The notes: generated from the sequence alone by a model not told the origin. 64,000 nucleotides of DNA from an uncultured Paracoccus sp. (GCF_945915435.1 NZ_CAMEFG010000008.1:19769-83768); one strand, 5' to 3'. Counted from the stretch's first letter, positions 17,747-27,264 are shown. Translations and numbers: made by a program.

Positions 17747-20544
17747 GGCGCGTTCCCTTTCGTTCCGACCCGCCAGGCAAGGTCCTTCGGTCCACGTCCG
17801 ACCGGCGACAGGACCGGCGGCAGGCCGGGGTCCGAAGCGGATTGCGGCGCGAGTTTCTCGATCCGCACCCGCAGGTCGAACCAGGCCGCCTGGCCCGTGA
17901 TCGGGTCCGAATTCGCCCAGCGGTGCCCGTCGCCGCGGGGCGGCAGCAGTTCGTGGATCAGGTGGTTGAGCAGAAAGCCCTTGACCGCCTCGGGCGCGTC
18001 CTCGTCCAGCGCCCACGTGCCCTTGCGCTTGCCGATGGCGTTCCATGTCCAGATGGTGTCGCCGTTCAGCCCCTGGTGCAGCGCCACCGGCACCGTGATC
18101 GCGCCGTGGGCCGAGGTGACCCGCGCCCAGTCCCCTTCCGCGAATCCATGCCTTTCCCAGACCTGCATCGGCAGATACATCGGATTATGGCCGTGGACCT
18201 GACGCAGCCATGCATTCTGGCTGCCCCATGAGTGATACATCGCCATCGGCCTTTGGGTCAGCGCATGCAGGGGGAAGTCGCGGGCCTGCGCTGCCTCGTC
18301 GAAGGGCGGATACCAGATCGGCAGGGGCGACATGGTGTCGATGATCCGCTGCCGCAGATGGTCGGGGGGTTGGCGCGCGCCCTGCCCCTTCGCGGCGTTC
18401 TGGAACCTGGCCAGCGGCTCGCAATAGATCTGGAACAGATAGGGCTGGGGCTTGTCGGCCAGCCCCATGCGAACGGCCCAATCCTGATAGGCGTTGTTCC
18501 AGGGCTTGAAATAGCTGGCCTCGGCCGGGACGGGATGGGTGAAAAAGCCGCCGTTCGCGATATAACGCGCGATCTGGCCGGGGTTGGGCGCGCCGCGGCC
18601 CACCGCCGTGCCGTCGCCGCGAAAGCCCGCAAGCGGGCCGATGCCGGGCTTGCGTTCGTGGTTGACGATGTAATCGGCATAGTCGCGATACATCGCCGCG
18701 CCATCCGCATCGACGAAGCCCGGCAGCTTCAGGCGGTTGGCAAGCTGGATCAGCACCGTCTGAAAGCTGCGGACATCGCGGTCGGGCCGGACCACCGGCC
18801 AGCGGATCGCATCGGCCAGCGCATCGGCCTCGCTGATCGGGCGGTCCAGCAGGCTGATGCAGTCGTGACGTTCCAGATAGGTCGTATCGGGCAGGACCAG
18901 ATCGGCATAGGCCACCATTTCCGACGAATAGGCATCGGAATAGATGATATGGGGAATCGCGTAATTGCCGTCCTCGTCCCGGTCGGTCAGCATGTCCATC
19001 ACGCCGCGCGTGTTCATGGACGAATTCCACGACATGTTCGCCATATACAGAAACAGCGTGTCGATCCGGTAAGGGTCGCCCGCATGGGCGTTCGAGATGA
19101 CCATATGCATCAGCCCATGCGCCGACATCGGGTTTTCCCACGAAAACGCCTTGTCGATCCGGGCGGGGCTGCCGTCGGCGCACAGGGCCAGGTCTTCGGG
19201 ACCGCGGACATAGCCCAGGTGGGGACCCTCCAGCGGCTGGCCGGGGCGGGCGGCGAAATGGGGGACGGGGTGGGCCTCGGCTGGCTTGGGATAGGGCGGC
19301 TTGAAGCGGAAACCCCCCGGCGCCTCGACCGAGCCGATCAGGATCTGGAGCAGGTGCAGCGCGCGGCAGGTCTGGAAGCCGTTGGAATGGGCAGAGATCC
19401 CGCGCATCGCGTGGAAAGAGACAGGACGGCCCACCATCTTGCGGTGAACCTCGCCCCTGAAATCGGTCCAGGGCCGGTCGAGTTCCACCGGCTGGTCGAA
19501 GGCCGCATGGGCGATCATGGCGGCCAGCGCGCGGATGCGGGCTGCGGGGATGCCGCAGCGTTCGGCCACGTTTTCAGGCGCATGGCGCGGGTCCAGGTAT
19601 TCTTGCAGCATGGCAAGGAAAACGGTGCTGTCGCCGCCCTCGCTGCCGCGCAGGTCGGGGTGGATGCCCGGCTGATCGAAGGGGCAGAGCCGCCCCGAGC
19701 GGCGGTCGATCACCAGCGGCCTGCCTGCATCGTCGCGGCGCAGCAGCCCGCTGGCGCGGTCCAGCAGCACCGGCGCATTGGTGTAGCGCGCCAGATAGTC
19801 CAGGTCGATCCGGCCCGCCTCGACCAGGCAATGGATCAGCGCCAGGATCAGCAGCCCGTCGCTGCCCGGCGTGATTCCGAACCAGTCGTCGGCGATCGCG
19901 TTATAGCCCGAGCGGATGGGGTTGATCCCCACCACCCGCGCGCCGCGCGCCTTCAGCTTGCCCAGGCCCATCTTGATGGGGTTGCTGTCGTGATCCTCGG
20001 CCACGCCGAAAAGCAGCAGCAGCCGGGTATGGTCCCAGTCGGGCTGGCCGAATTCCCAAAACGAGCCGCCGATCGTATGGATCCCCGCCGCGGCCATGTT
20101 GACCGAACAGAACCCGCCATGGGCCGCGTAATTGGGTGTGCCGAAGCCCTGCGCCCAGAAGCCGGTGAAGCTCTGGCTTTGATCGCGCCCGGTGAAGAAG
20201 GCCAGTTTCGACGGATCGCTGCGCCGGATCGGTTCCAGCCAGGCGGCGGCTTGCTCCAGCGCCTCCTCCCACGAAATTTCCTCAAACGCGCCCGATCCGC
20301 GCGGCCCGACCCGGCGCAGGGGCTTGCGCAGGCGCGAGGGCGCGTTGACCTGCATGATCCCCGCCGAGCCTTTGGCGCAAAGCACGCCGCGGTTGACCGG
20401 GTGATCGCGGTTACCCTGAATATAGGCGACGCGGCCGTCCTTCATATGCACATCGATGCCGCAGCGGCAGGCACACATGTAGCAGGTGGTCCGGCGGATC
20501 TCGTCCGAGACCCTGGGCGAGGTGCTGGCGGCTGGCTGGTTCAT
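17743..20544 (-). CDS. soeA: Sulfite dehydrogenase molybdopterin subunit SoeA
   Basis: A 933-residue molybdopterin oxidoreductase. Cys21, Cys24, Cys28 and Cys56 (TTCYMCACRCG ... VLCAKG) bind the N-terminal [4Fe-4S] cluster. The long central part is the bis-MGD domain and the C-terminal 130 residues are the dinucleotide-binding domain. There is no twin-arginine signal, so it should stay in the cytoplasm, as known for SoeA and unlike DmsA. SoeABC oxidises sulfite to sulfate and feeds the quinone pool, detoxifying sulfite released from organosulfonates or sulfur oxidation. Gene order soeA-soeB-soeC with overlaps is canonical. Another cytoplasmic DmsA-like enzyme is a remaining possibility. Confidence 0.82.
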   Translation of the reverse strand: MNQPAASTSPRVSDEIRRTTCYMCACRCGIDVHMKDGRVAYIQGNRDHPVNRGVLCAKGSAGIMQVNAPSRLRKPLRRVGPRGSGAFEEISWEEALEQAAAWLEPIRRSDPSKLAFFTGRDQSQSFTGFWAQGFGTPNYAAHGGFCSVNMAAAGIHTIGGSFWEFGQPDWDHTRLLLLFGVAEDHDSNPIKMGLGKLKARGARVVGINPIRSGYNAIADDWFGITPGSDGLLILALIHCLVEAGRIDLDYLARYTNAPVLLDRASGLLRRDDAGRPLVIDRRSGRLCPFDQPGIHPDLRGSEGGDSTVFLAMLQEYLDPRHAPENVAERCGIPAARIRALAAMIAHAAFDQPVELDRPWTDFRGEVHRKMVGRPVSFHAMRGISAHSNGFQTCRALHLLQILIGSVEAPGGFRFKPPYPKPAEAHPVPHFAARPGQPLEGPHLGYVRGPEDLALCADGSPARIDKAFSWENPMSAHGLMHMVISNAHAGDPYRIDTLFLYMANMSWNSSMNTRGVMDMLTDRDEDGNYAIPHIIYSDAYSSEMVAYADLVLPDTTYLERHDCISLLDRPISEADALADAIRWPVVRPDRDVRSFQTVLIQLANRLKLPGFVDADGAAMYRDYADYIVNHERKPGIGPLAGFRGDGTAVGRGAPNPGQIARYIANGGFFTHPVPAEASYFKPWNNAYQDWAVRMGLADKPQPYLFQIYCEPLARFQNAAKGQGARQPPDHLRQRIIDTMSPLPIWYPPFDEAAQARDFPLHALTQRPMAMYHSWGSQNAWLRQVHGHNPMYLPMQVWERHGFAEGDWARVTSAHGAITVPVALHQGLNGDTIWTWNAIGKRKGTWALDEDAPEAVKGFLLNHLIHELLPPRGDGHRWANSDPITGQAAWFDLRVRIEKLAPQSASDPGLPPVLSPVGRGPKDLAWRVGTKGNAP

Positions 20545-20637
20545 CTGCGGATTCCGGTTTCACGGGCCTTGCTGCATCCGATGTTGCCGGGATTGGCGCG
20601 CAATGGCAAATCCGATCGCCTGGTTGCGCGGCCGCAT

Positions 20638-20681
20638 GGGTATTTGGGTGATGAAGAAAGCCGGTGCCGCGCCCGAGGCGG
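20638..20681 (-). repeat. Repeated 22-bp post-stop element, copy 2, with upstream hairpin
   Basis: Read on the minus strand, a GCCGC/GCGGC hairpin (about 20665-20681) is followed by the exact 22-bp element at 20659-20638 and then ATGCG, which copy 1 also shares. It lies about 30 bp after the stop of the 2-hydroxyacid dehydrogenase, in the sense orientation, and before soeA. Confidence 0.6.
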
Positions 20682-20691
20682 CAAGGCCGGT

Positions 20692-21696
20692 CTAGAAGGC
20701 GCCCGGCTCGACAAGGTCGGGCAGCGGTTCGCCCTGTGCGAAGGCCCGGATATTGGCCAGCACCCTGTTACCCATCTCGATCCGCCCCTCGACCGTGGCG
20801 GAACCCATATGGGGCAGTAGCACGACATTGGGCAGGCGGCGCAGGCGGGGGTTGATGTCGTGGCCATGTTCGAAGACGTCGAGACCGGCACCCGCAAGCT
20901 GGTCCGCGCGCAGCATCCGGGTCAGGGCGTTTTCGTCGATCACCTCGCCGCGCGAGGTGTTGACCACGATGGCATCCGGCCTGAGCAGCTTGAGCCGCCG
21001 CGCGTTGAGCAGGTGATAGGTCGAGGGCGTATGCGGGGCGTTCACGCTGACGATATCCACCCGCGCCAGCATCTGGTCCAGGCTTTCCCACCAAGTCGCG
21101 TCCAGCGCCGTTTCGACGCGCGGATCGAGGCGGCGGCGGTTGTGGTAGTGGATCTGCATGCCGAAGGCCCTTGCCCGCCTTGCGACCGCCTGCCCGATGC
21201 GGCCCATGCCGAGAATGCCCAGCTTGCGCCCCCCCACCCGCCCGCCGAGGTAGAGCGTGGGCGCCCAGCCCTTCCAGTTGCCCGACTGCATCTCGGCCAG
21301 GCCCTCGGGGATGCGGCGGATGACGGCGAGGATCAGGGCAAGGGTCATGTCGGCGGTATCCTCGGTCACCACGTCGGGGGTGTTGGTGACCGCGATCCCC
21401 CGGTGCCGCGCCGCCTGGATGTCGATGTGATCGACCCCCGCGCCGTAATTCGCGATCAGGCGCAGCCGGTCGCCCGCGCGTTCCAGCATCCCCGCGTCGA
21501 TCGGGTCGGTGATCGTCGGCACCAGCACGTCGCTGTTGCGCATCAGGGCCAGCAGGGCGTCGGGGTCGAGCTTGCCGTCATCTTCGCGCAGGCGGGTGTC
21601 GAAGGTTCGGGTCAGGTCCCGCTCGACCGATTCGGGCAGGCGGCGGGTCACGGCGACACGCAGACGCGATGAAGTGAACGGCTGGGATGCGGTCAT
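20692..21696 (-). CDS. D-isomer 2-hydroxyacid dehydrogenase, glyoxylate/hydroxypyruvate reductase-like
   Basis: A 334-residue NAD(P)-dependent dehydrogenase. The substrate-domain start contains YGAGVDHIDIQAARHRGI, the Rossmann fold has GILGMGRIGQAVARRA, and the catalytic residues appear as NTSRGE (Arg), FEHG (Glu) and LPHMGS (His). The family reduces 2-oxo acids such as glyoxylate or hydroxypyruvate. The closest pattern is glyoxylate reductase; substrate preference is not decided by sequence. It stands alone, followed by a copy of the 22-bp post-stop element. Confidence 0.87.
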   Translation of the reverse strand: MTASQPFTSSRLRVAVTRRLPESVERDLTRTFDTRLREDDGKLDPDALLALMRNSDVLVPTITDPIDAGMLERAGDRLRLIANYGAGVDHIDIQAARHRGIAVTNTPDVVTEDTADMTLALILAVIRRIPEGLAEMQSGNWKGWAPTLYLGGRVGGRKLGILGMGRIGQAVARRARAFGMQIHYHNRRRLDPRVETALDATWWESLDQMLARVDIVSVNAPHTPSTYHLLNARRLKLLRPDAIVVNTSRGEVIDENALTRMLRADQLAGAGLDVFEHGHDINPRLRRLPNVVLLPHMGSATVEGRIEMGNRVLANIRAFAQGEPLPDLVEPGAF

Positions 21697-21782
21697 GGGG
21701 TCTGATGCTCTTCCAAAGCGGGGCGGGTTTTGGCAAGGTGACGCCGAAGAGGGGCGGAAACAAGACCCGGACAGAGCATGAC

Positions 21783-22406
21783 ATGAAAATCAACCTGATA
21801 CAGGCGCCGCAGCTTGCGGCTTTCGCGGTGGCCGCATGGATGGCGGCGGGCCAGCAGGCGGCGGCGCAGGAACAGGGCACGGCCAGCACCGCCGAAGAGG
21901 CGGTCGAGTTGATCGAGGAAGGCGCCGTCTCGGCGGATGCGATGATCAGCCGCCACCAGAACGCGCAGCGCGACCCCAATCGCGGGCCGGTGACGAACCT
22001 GCCGCTGCCGCGCTATGTCAGCCTGAAGGGGGGCGAGGGCAATGCCCGGCGCGGTCCCAGCCTGTCGCATCGGATCGACTGGGTCTTTCGCCACGCAGGC
22101 ATGCCCCTGCGCGTCGTGACCGAGTTCGGCCATTGGCGCCGGGTCGAGGATCAGGACGGTGCCGGGGGGTGGGTGCATTATTCGCTGCTGTCGGGGGTGC
22201 GCACCGCCATCATCCGCAACGACATGACGCAGCTTCATGCGCGCGCGGACGAACAGTCCTCGGTCGTGGCGCGGGCTGAAACCGGGGCGATCGTCCGCCT
22301 GCACGAATGCGGGTCCGAATGGTGCCGCGTCTCGGGCGGGGGCGAAAAGGGCTGGGTGCGCAAGACCGAAATCTGGGGCGTGGACCGCGACGAAACCCGC
22401 GACTGA
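21783..22406 (+). CDS. Exported SH3-like domain protein
   Basis: A 207-residue protein. The first about 30 residues form a signal peptide (LAAFAVAAWMAAGQQAAAQ). A low-complexity linker follows, then two bacterial SH3-like units (PF06347 type): PRYVSLKGGEGNARRGPS...WRRVEDQDG and IIRNDMTQLHARAD...WCRVSGGGEKGWV. Such proteins bind cell-wall or surface targets in the periplasm. ATG 21783 is chosen because the signal peptide begins there; the ribosome site is weak, and longer in-frame starts from 21687 would bury the signal. No partner gene is evident. Confidence 0.82.
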   Translation: MKINLIQAPQLAAFAVAAWMAAGQQAAAQEQGTASTAEEAVELIEEGAVSADAMISRHQNAQRDPNRGPVTNLPLPRYVSLKGGEGNARRGPSLSHRIDWVFRHAGMPLRVVTEFGHWRRVEDQDGAGGWVHYSLLSGVRTAIIRNDMTQLHARADEQSSVVARAETGAIVRLHECGSEWCRVSGGGEKGWVRKTEIWGVDRDETRD

Positions 22407-22432
22407 GGTTCCCGCGCGGTCCACGCGGCGGT

Positions 22433-22861
22433 TCAAAGCGCCGGGCGGGTGTCGCTGGAGGCCTCGGCCCGGTCGCAGAGGTGATAGTTCAGCGTCATGC
22501 TGTCTTCGGTCAGCCGCAGCAGGTTGTCGCGGATTTGCAGGTCCACGATGCGGTTGCCGGCGGCGGGGCTGCCTTGGCAGGCCAGGGTGACGCGGGTGCT
22601 GCTGACCTGCTGTTCGGACCCTGCGACCGTGCAGGTCGTTTCCGGGAAGGTGAAGCGGCTGCCGTCGATGACCAGGCCGGTGTCGCTGCCCGTCGTGCCG
22701 CAGGAACTGGCGCGCAGGTTGTAGGTGCCGTTCAGCGCGTTCGATGCGGCCGAGGGACCGGGGGTCGGCTCGGGCGTGGCGGGCGGTGTCGTTTCGCATG
22801 CGGCAAGGGCCGCCAGCGCGGCGATGGCACAAAGCGGGGTGGCGATCTTGAGGGCTTTCAT
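22433..22861 (-). CDS. Putative lipoprotein, META-like
   Basis: A 142-residue lipoprotein. The signal ends in LAALAAC with the lipid-bearing Cys22, followed by a Thr/Pro-rich linker (about residues 23-38). The rest (LNGTYNLRASSCG ... FTFPETTCTVAG) is a small beta-rich domain resembling META/HslJ-type lipoproteins, though similarity is weak. Three further Cys could form disulfides in the periplasm. It is convergent with the SH3 protein gene (27 bp between stops). Function unknown. Confidence 0.72.
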   Translation of the reverse strand: MKALKIATPLCAIAALAALAACETTPPATPEPTPGPSAASNALNGTYNLRASSCGTTGSDTGLVIDGSRFTFPETTCTVAGSEQQVSSTRVTLACQGSPAAGNRIVDLQIRDNLLRLTEDSMTLNYHLCDRAEASSDTRPAL

Positions 22862-22883
22862 GGCGTTCTCCGGGTTGTCGGGA

Positions 22884-24929
22884 TTACGCGGTATCCAGTC
22901 CGCGTCCTTTCAACAAAGCCCGAACCCCCGGTTTTCGTTCCCGAAATTTTTGCCAAAGCACGTCGGCAGGCAGGGAATCGCCTTTCGAGAGTATCCATTC
23001 CTCAAGCCGCGCGGCGGTTTCGGGATCGAAGGCATCCTGCTTTTCGGTGAAGGCGGCGAAGGCGTCGGCGTCCATCACCTCGGACCACATATAGCTGTAA
23101 TAGCCCGCCGCATAGCCGTCCCCGGAAAACACATGGGCGAAATGGGGCACCGCGTGGCGCATGGGAATGGCGGAAGGCGCACCGAGTCTGGCCAGGACCT
23201 CGGCCTGCCGCACCATCGGATCGGCGGGCGGCGGACCGCTGTGCAGGTCCAGGTCAACCAGCGCGCTGGCCAGGTATTCGACGGTGGCGAAGCCCTGGTC
23301 GGCATTGCCCGCCGCGATGATGCGGTCGCGCAGATCGACGGGCAGCGGCTGGCCGGTTTCGACATGGCGGGCGTGGCGGTCCAGCACCTGCGGCTGTTCC
23401 AGCCAATGTTCGTAAAGCTGGCTGGGCAGCTCGACGAAATCGCGCGCCACCGCGGTGCCCGACATCGAGGGCCATTTCACATCCGACAGGATATGGTGCA
23501 GCGCATGGCCGAATTCGTGAAACAGCGTATGCGCATCGTCCCACGACAGCCATGCGGGCGCGCCGGGCTGCTCGGGCGGGGTGAAATTGCACACGTTCAC
23601 CACGATGGCGCGCTGGCCCGCGCCGATCCGGTGCTGATATTGCAGCGCCGAACACCACGCGCCCGAACGCTTGGACGGGCGCGCGAAGTAATCCCCCACG
23701 AAGACCGCCATGAGGCGACCATCCCGCGTCACCCGCCAGGCGCGGACATCGGGCGACCAAAGCGCGGCGTCCAGCGGCTGGAACTCCAGCCCGAACAGGC
23801 GGTTGGCGGTGTCGAAGACCGCGCCGATCATGGCGTCCAGCGACAGGTAGGGCTTGATCTCGGCATCATCAATGCGATGTTCGGCGCGACGCAACCGGCC
23901 CGCGTAATGGCGCCAGTCCCAGGGTTGCAGCGCGCCGGTTTCGCCGTCCTCGCGCAGCATCCGGGTCAGCCGGGCGGCATCGGATTGCGCGCGGGCCTTG
24001 GCGGGGCGCCAGACCTGCATCAGCAGTGACCGGACGTTTTCGGCGTTGCGGGCCATCTCGGGTTCCAGCTTGAAACCTGCGAAATCCGCGTATCCCAGCA
24101 GTTGCGCGCGTTCGTGGCGCAGCGCCAGGATTTCGGCGACCAGCGGGCGGTTGTCGCTGTCCGCGCCATGTGCCCCCTGCCCCGAGCCACGCGCAATCCA
24201 GCCGCGAAAGGCGGCCTCGCGCAGCGCGCGATCCGGCGCATATTCCAGAAACGGCACGATGAGCGAGCGGTTCAGCGTCACCACCTGCCCCTGCATCCCA
24301 CGTTCGCGCGCGGCGGCGCGCATGGCGCGGACCAGCCAGTCGGGCAGGCCCACAAGGTCCTGGTCCCCGACGGGCAGGACGAAATCGCGTTCATCCTTCA
24401 GCACGTTCTGGGCAAATTGCGTCGTCAGGACGGCCAGCCTTTCGCGGATGGCGGCCATCCTGTCGCGCGCCTCACCCTCCAGCGCCGCACCGGCACGGCG
24501 CAACCCGCGCAGGGTGTTTTCGACAAGGCGGCGATCCTCGGGCGGCAAGGCATCGGCCTTTTCGGCGACCCCCTGCACGCGGGCGTAAAGCCGGGGGTCC
24601 ATGCCGGTCCGGCTGCCATGCGCCGCCAGCCGGGGCGCGAATTCGCGTTGCAGATCCTGCCGCAGCGGGTTCGCATCCACCGCCGCAAGGGTATAAAAGA
24701 CGGCGCAAAGGCGATTGAGCGGCTCTTCGGCCAGTTCAAGCGCGGCAAGGGTGTTCTCGAAATCGGGCGGGGCGGGGTTGGCGGCGATCGCCTCGACGGC
24801 GGCCTGCGCCCGGGCCAGGCACTGGTCGAAACCGGCAGCGAAATCGCCGTCGGCGATCGCATCGAAACGCGGCAGGCCCAGCGGGCCGCTCCACCGGGTC
24901 AGTTCGGGATTTGCGGTTTCAGCGTTCAT
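22884..24929 (-). CDS. prlC: M3-family oligopeptidase A
   Basis: A 681-residue zinc metallopeptidase, the normal length for the family. The HEFGHALHH motif near residue 471-479 gives the two zinc His and the catalytic Glu, and FVELPSQLYEHW supplies the third zinc ligand. No signal peptide is present, so it should act on short peptides in the cytosol. ATG 24929 overlaps the MoeB/ThiF gene stop by 4 bp. A longer in-frame start at 25004 lies inside that gene and is rejected. Confidence 0.92.
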   Translation of the reverse strand: MNAETANPELTRWSGPLGLPRFDAIADGDFAAGFDQCLARAQAAVEAIAANPAPPDFENTLAALELAEEPLNRLCAVFYTLAAVDANPLRQDLQREFAPRLAAHGSRTGMDPRLYARVQGVAEKADALPPEDRRLVENTLRGLRRAGAALEGEARDRMAAIRERLAVLTTQFAQNVLKDERDFVLPVGDQDLVGLPDWLVRAMRAAARERGMQGQVVTLNRSLIVPFLEYAPDRALREAAFRGWIARGSGQGAHGADSDNRPLVAEILALRHERAQLLGYADFAGFKLEPEMARNAENVRSLLMQVWRPAKARAQSDAARLTRMLREDGETGALQPWDWRHYAGRLRRAEHRIDDAEIKPYLSLDAMIGAVFDTANRLFGLEFQPLDAALWSPDVRAWRVTRDGRLMAVFVGDYFARPSKRSGAWCSALQYQHRIGAGQRAIVVNVCNFTPPEQPGAPAWLSWDDAHTLFHEFGHALHHILSDVKWPSMSGTAVARDFVELPSQLYEHWLEQPQVLDRHARHVETGQPLPVDLRDRIIAAGNADQGFATVEYLASALVDLDLHSGPPPADPMVRQAEVLARLGAPSAIPMRHAVPHFAHVFSGDGYAAGYYSYMWSEVMDADAFAAFTEKQDAFDPETAARLEEWILSKGDSLPADVLWQKFRERKPGVRALLKGRGLDTA

Positions 24930-25993
24930 GGTGCCCCTTTTCCCGCCCCGCAGATGGGGCAATCGGCGTTGCGATGGATCTTGATGCTGCGCGTCTCGCC
25001 CCATAGCCCGTCGAAGATCAGCATCCTTCCGCGCGCGTCAAGCCCGGCACCCGCGATCAGCTTGATCGCCTCCAGCGCCATCATGGAGCCGATGACGCCG
25101 GGCAGCGCACCGACCACGCCCGCCTCGGCGCAGGACGGAGCAAGGCCGGGCGCAGGCGGCTGCGGGAAAAGGCAGGCCATGCAGGGCGCGCCGCGCGCAG
25201 GGTCCCAGACGGTAAGCTGCCCCTCCCATTGCGCGATCGAGCCTGCGACCAGCGGCACCCCCGCTGCGACGCAGGCGGCATTGATCCGCGCGCGCGAATC
25301 GAAACTGTCGGTTCCGTCCAGAACAAGGTCGAATTCCTTAACGAAATCAGCGTCCCCTGCCGTGATACGTCGCGGCAGCGGCGTGACCTGGACATGGGGG
25401 TTCAGCGCATGCAAGCGCGCGGTAGCCGCCTGAACCTTGGGACGACCCGTATCGGCATCGTCAAAGATCACCTGCCGCTGAAGGTTGGACAGCGACACGT
25501 GATCGTCGTCGGCAAGGGTGATTCGCCCCACCCCCGCCGCTGCCAGATAAAGCGCCACGGGCGAACCAAGCGCCCCCGCACCGACGACCAGCACAGACGC
25601 CCGGCGCAGGCGTTGCTGCCCCGGTCCGCCAAGCTCTCGCAGCACGATATGGCGCGCATAGCGGTCCAGTTCGGCATCCGACAGCATCGCGGGGTCTGAT
25701 GCCGGGCTTGCGGCGGCGCCGAGCGTGCCGGGCGCGCCATCCTCTTTCGCCGCCGCGTCGCGCAGGCGGCGCAACCCCCACGCATAAGCCGCCAGCATCA
25801 GGGCAAACACCCCGCCCGCAAGCCACACCCGCCGATCCCCGGCCAGTTCGGCCAGCGCCGATTGCGGGGCAAAGCGCTGGACCAGCAACACGCCCGCCCA
25901 CAAGCCCGCCGGAATCGCAAGACGGATGGCCGGACGGACAGATGCCAGCCCAAGCCCCAGCCAGATCGCGACGATTGCAAGAAAAACGCTCAT
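24926..25993 (-). CDS. MoeB/ThiF/HesA family adenylyltransferase with N-terminal membrane segments
   Basis: A 355-residue E1-like enzyme. The catalytic part begins about residue 107 (RYARHIVLRELGGPGQ), has the ATP loop VVGAGALGSPVALYL and the conserved DGTDSFDSRARIN, and binds zinc through CMAC and CPIC. It activates the C-terminus of a small sulfur-carrier protein (MoaD or ThiS) for molybdopterin or thiazole synthesis. Unusually, residues 1-75 hold two hydrophobic helices, so the enzyme is probably tethered to the inner membrane. It heads a two-gene unit with prlC. Confidence 0.85.
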   Translation of the reverse strand: MSVFLAIVAIWLGLGLASVRPAIRLAIPAGLWAGVLLVQRFAPQSALAELAGDRRVWLAGGVFALMLAAYAWGLRRLRDAAAKEDGAPGTLGAAASPASDPAMLSDAELDRYARHIVLRELGGPGQQRLRRASVLVVGAGALGSPVALYLAAAGVGRITLADDDHVSLSNLQRQVIFDDADTGRPKVQAATARLHALNPHVQVTPLPRRITAGDADFVKEFDLVLDGTDSFDSRARINAACVAAGVPLVAGSIAQWEGQLTVWDPARGAPCMACLFPQPPAPGLAPSCAEAGVVGALPGVIGSMMALEAIKLIAGAGLDARGRMLIFDGLWGETRSIKIHRNADCPICGAGKGAP

Positions 25994-26044
25994 CCCCCGG
26001 TCCCGTCCATGCGAAAGCGCCCCAGCGCGGGCTTTGCGGGCAGG

Positions 26045-26506
26045 TTAACCCCCGGTCGAGCCGAACCCCCCTGCGGCCCGCTGCGTCTGGCCCGAAAATT
26101 CGTCCACGACCGAGAATTGCGGGTGCAGCACGGGGACGAACATCATCTGCGCGATCCGCTCACCCGGCCGGATCGTGACCGGCTCGGCGCCGGGCGGGTT
26201 GCGGTTCCAGACACTGACGAAGATCTGCCCGGTATAGTCGGAATCGATCAACCCGACCGAATTGCCCATGACCAGCCCCTTCTTGTGACCCAGCCCCGAG
26301 CGTGGCAGAATCAGCCCGGCCACGGCATTTTCCTTGCAGAACAAGGCAATGCCGGAAGGAACCAGCAGCGCAGGCGCCTGCGGCAGAACCTCGACCGGAT
26401 CATCGAGGCAGGCGATCATGTCGATGGCGGCGGCGCCGGGGCTTTGATAGTCGGGCAGGCCCCATTGGTGAAGCCTGCCGTCCAGCACTTTGATCTCGAT
26501 CTGCAA
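26045..26506 (-). CDS. dut: Deoxyuridine 5'-triphosphate nucleotidohydrolase (dUTPase)
   Basis: A 153-residue trimeric dUTPase that hydrolyses dUTP to dUMP, keeping uracil out of DNA and supplying dTMP synthesis. All five motifs can be seen: GAAAIDMIAC, PRSGLG, GLIDSDYTGQ, RPGERIAQM and the flexible C-terminal GGFGSTG that closes over the substrate. It lies between infC and the MoeB-type gene on the same strand with short gaps. Confidence 0.95.
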   Translation of the reverse strand: MQIEIKVLDGRLHQWGLPDYQSPGAAAIDMIACLDDPVEVLPQAPALLVPSGIALFCKENAVAGLILPRSGLGHKKGLVMGNSVGLIDSDYTGQIFVSVWNRNPPGAEPVTIRPGERIAQMMFVPVLHPQFSVVDEFSGQTQRAAGGFGSTGG

Positions 26507-26533
26507 GGCAGGCCTCCTGCGGGTGGGCGCCGC

Positions 26534-27073
26534 CTAGCGCGGGGCGATCATCATGATCATCTGCCGCCCTTCCATCTTGGGCATGGATTCGACCTTGCCG
26601 ATCTCATCGACGTCCGAGGCGACGCGGCGCAGCAGTTCGGCCCCCAGTTGCTGGTGGGCCATCTCGCGTCCACGGAAGCGCAAGGTGACCTTGACCTTGT
26701 CGCCCGCCGTCAGGAACTTCAGCACGTTGCGCATCTTGACGTCATAGTCGTGGGTGTCGGTGCCGGGGCGAAACTTGACCTCTTTGATGTCGATGGTCTT
26801 CTGTTTCTTGCGCGCTTCGGCTTCACGCTTTTGCTGTTCGTATTTGAACTTGCCCAGGTCCATGATCTTGCAGACCGGAGGCGTCGCATTCGGCGAAATC
26901 TCGACCAGGTCGAGACCGGCGGCCTGCGCCAGTTCAAGCCCCTTGGCGGGGGTGACGACCCCGATGTTTTCACCTTCGGCGCCGATCAGCCTGATTTCTG
27001 CGACACGGATCCTTTCGTTGACGCGCGGTCCGGTATCACGGACGGGCGGGGCGTTGTGCGGTCTGCGGGCTAT
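26534..27073 (-). CDS. infC: Translation initiation factor IF-3, apparent ATA start
   Basis: A 179-residue IF-3 with the N-domain ([20 protein letters not shown]), lysine-rich linker ([17 protein letters not shown]) and C-domain ([14 protein letters not shown]). IF-3 binds the 30S subunit and proofreads the start codon. No ATG, GTG or TTG is placed at the N-terminus: the alphaproteobacterial start context [10 protein letters not shown] begins with ATA at 27073-27071, and GGAAGA lies about 7 bp upstream. infC is known for AUN-type starts (AUU in E. coli) that let IF-3 repress its own translation, so ATA fits. A longer in-frame ORF to 27247 lacks homology. The exact start still needs N-terminal data. 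Confidence 0.88.
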   Translation of the reverse strand: MARRPHNAPPVRDTGPRVNERIRVAEIRLIGAEGENIGVVTPAKGLELAQAAGLDLVEISPNATPPVCKIMDLGKFKYEQQKREAEARKKQKTIDIKEVKFRPGTDTHDYDVKMRNVLKFLTAGDKVKVTLRFRGREMAHQQLGAELLRRVASDVDEIGKVESMPKMEGRQMIMMIAPR

Positions 27074-27264
27074 GGTTGTCTTCCTTCGATTGTCGGTATT
27101 GGCCGGGATTAGATAGTCTTGCGCGCGCCATCTTTCAACTGATTCCACACGCCCCGCCCCCATCCGCGCGCCAAAAATGCCGCCCCTCGCACCCTTCCAC
27201 GCGGCGCGGGACCGTGGCATAGAGAACGCGAAACAGACAAATCGCACCGGAGGCAGAGCCGCCC

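Noticed and set aside
18232..20820. An 862-codon open frame on the plus strand
   Set aside because: Antisense to soeA; composition typical of a shadow.
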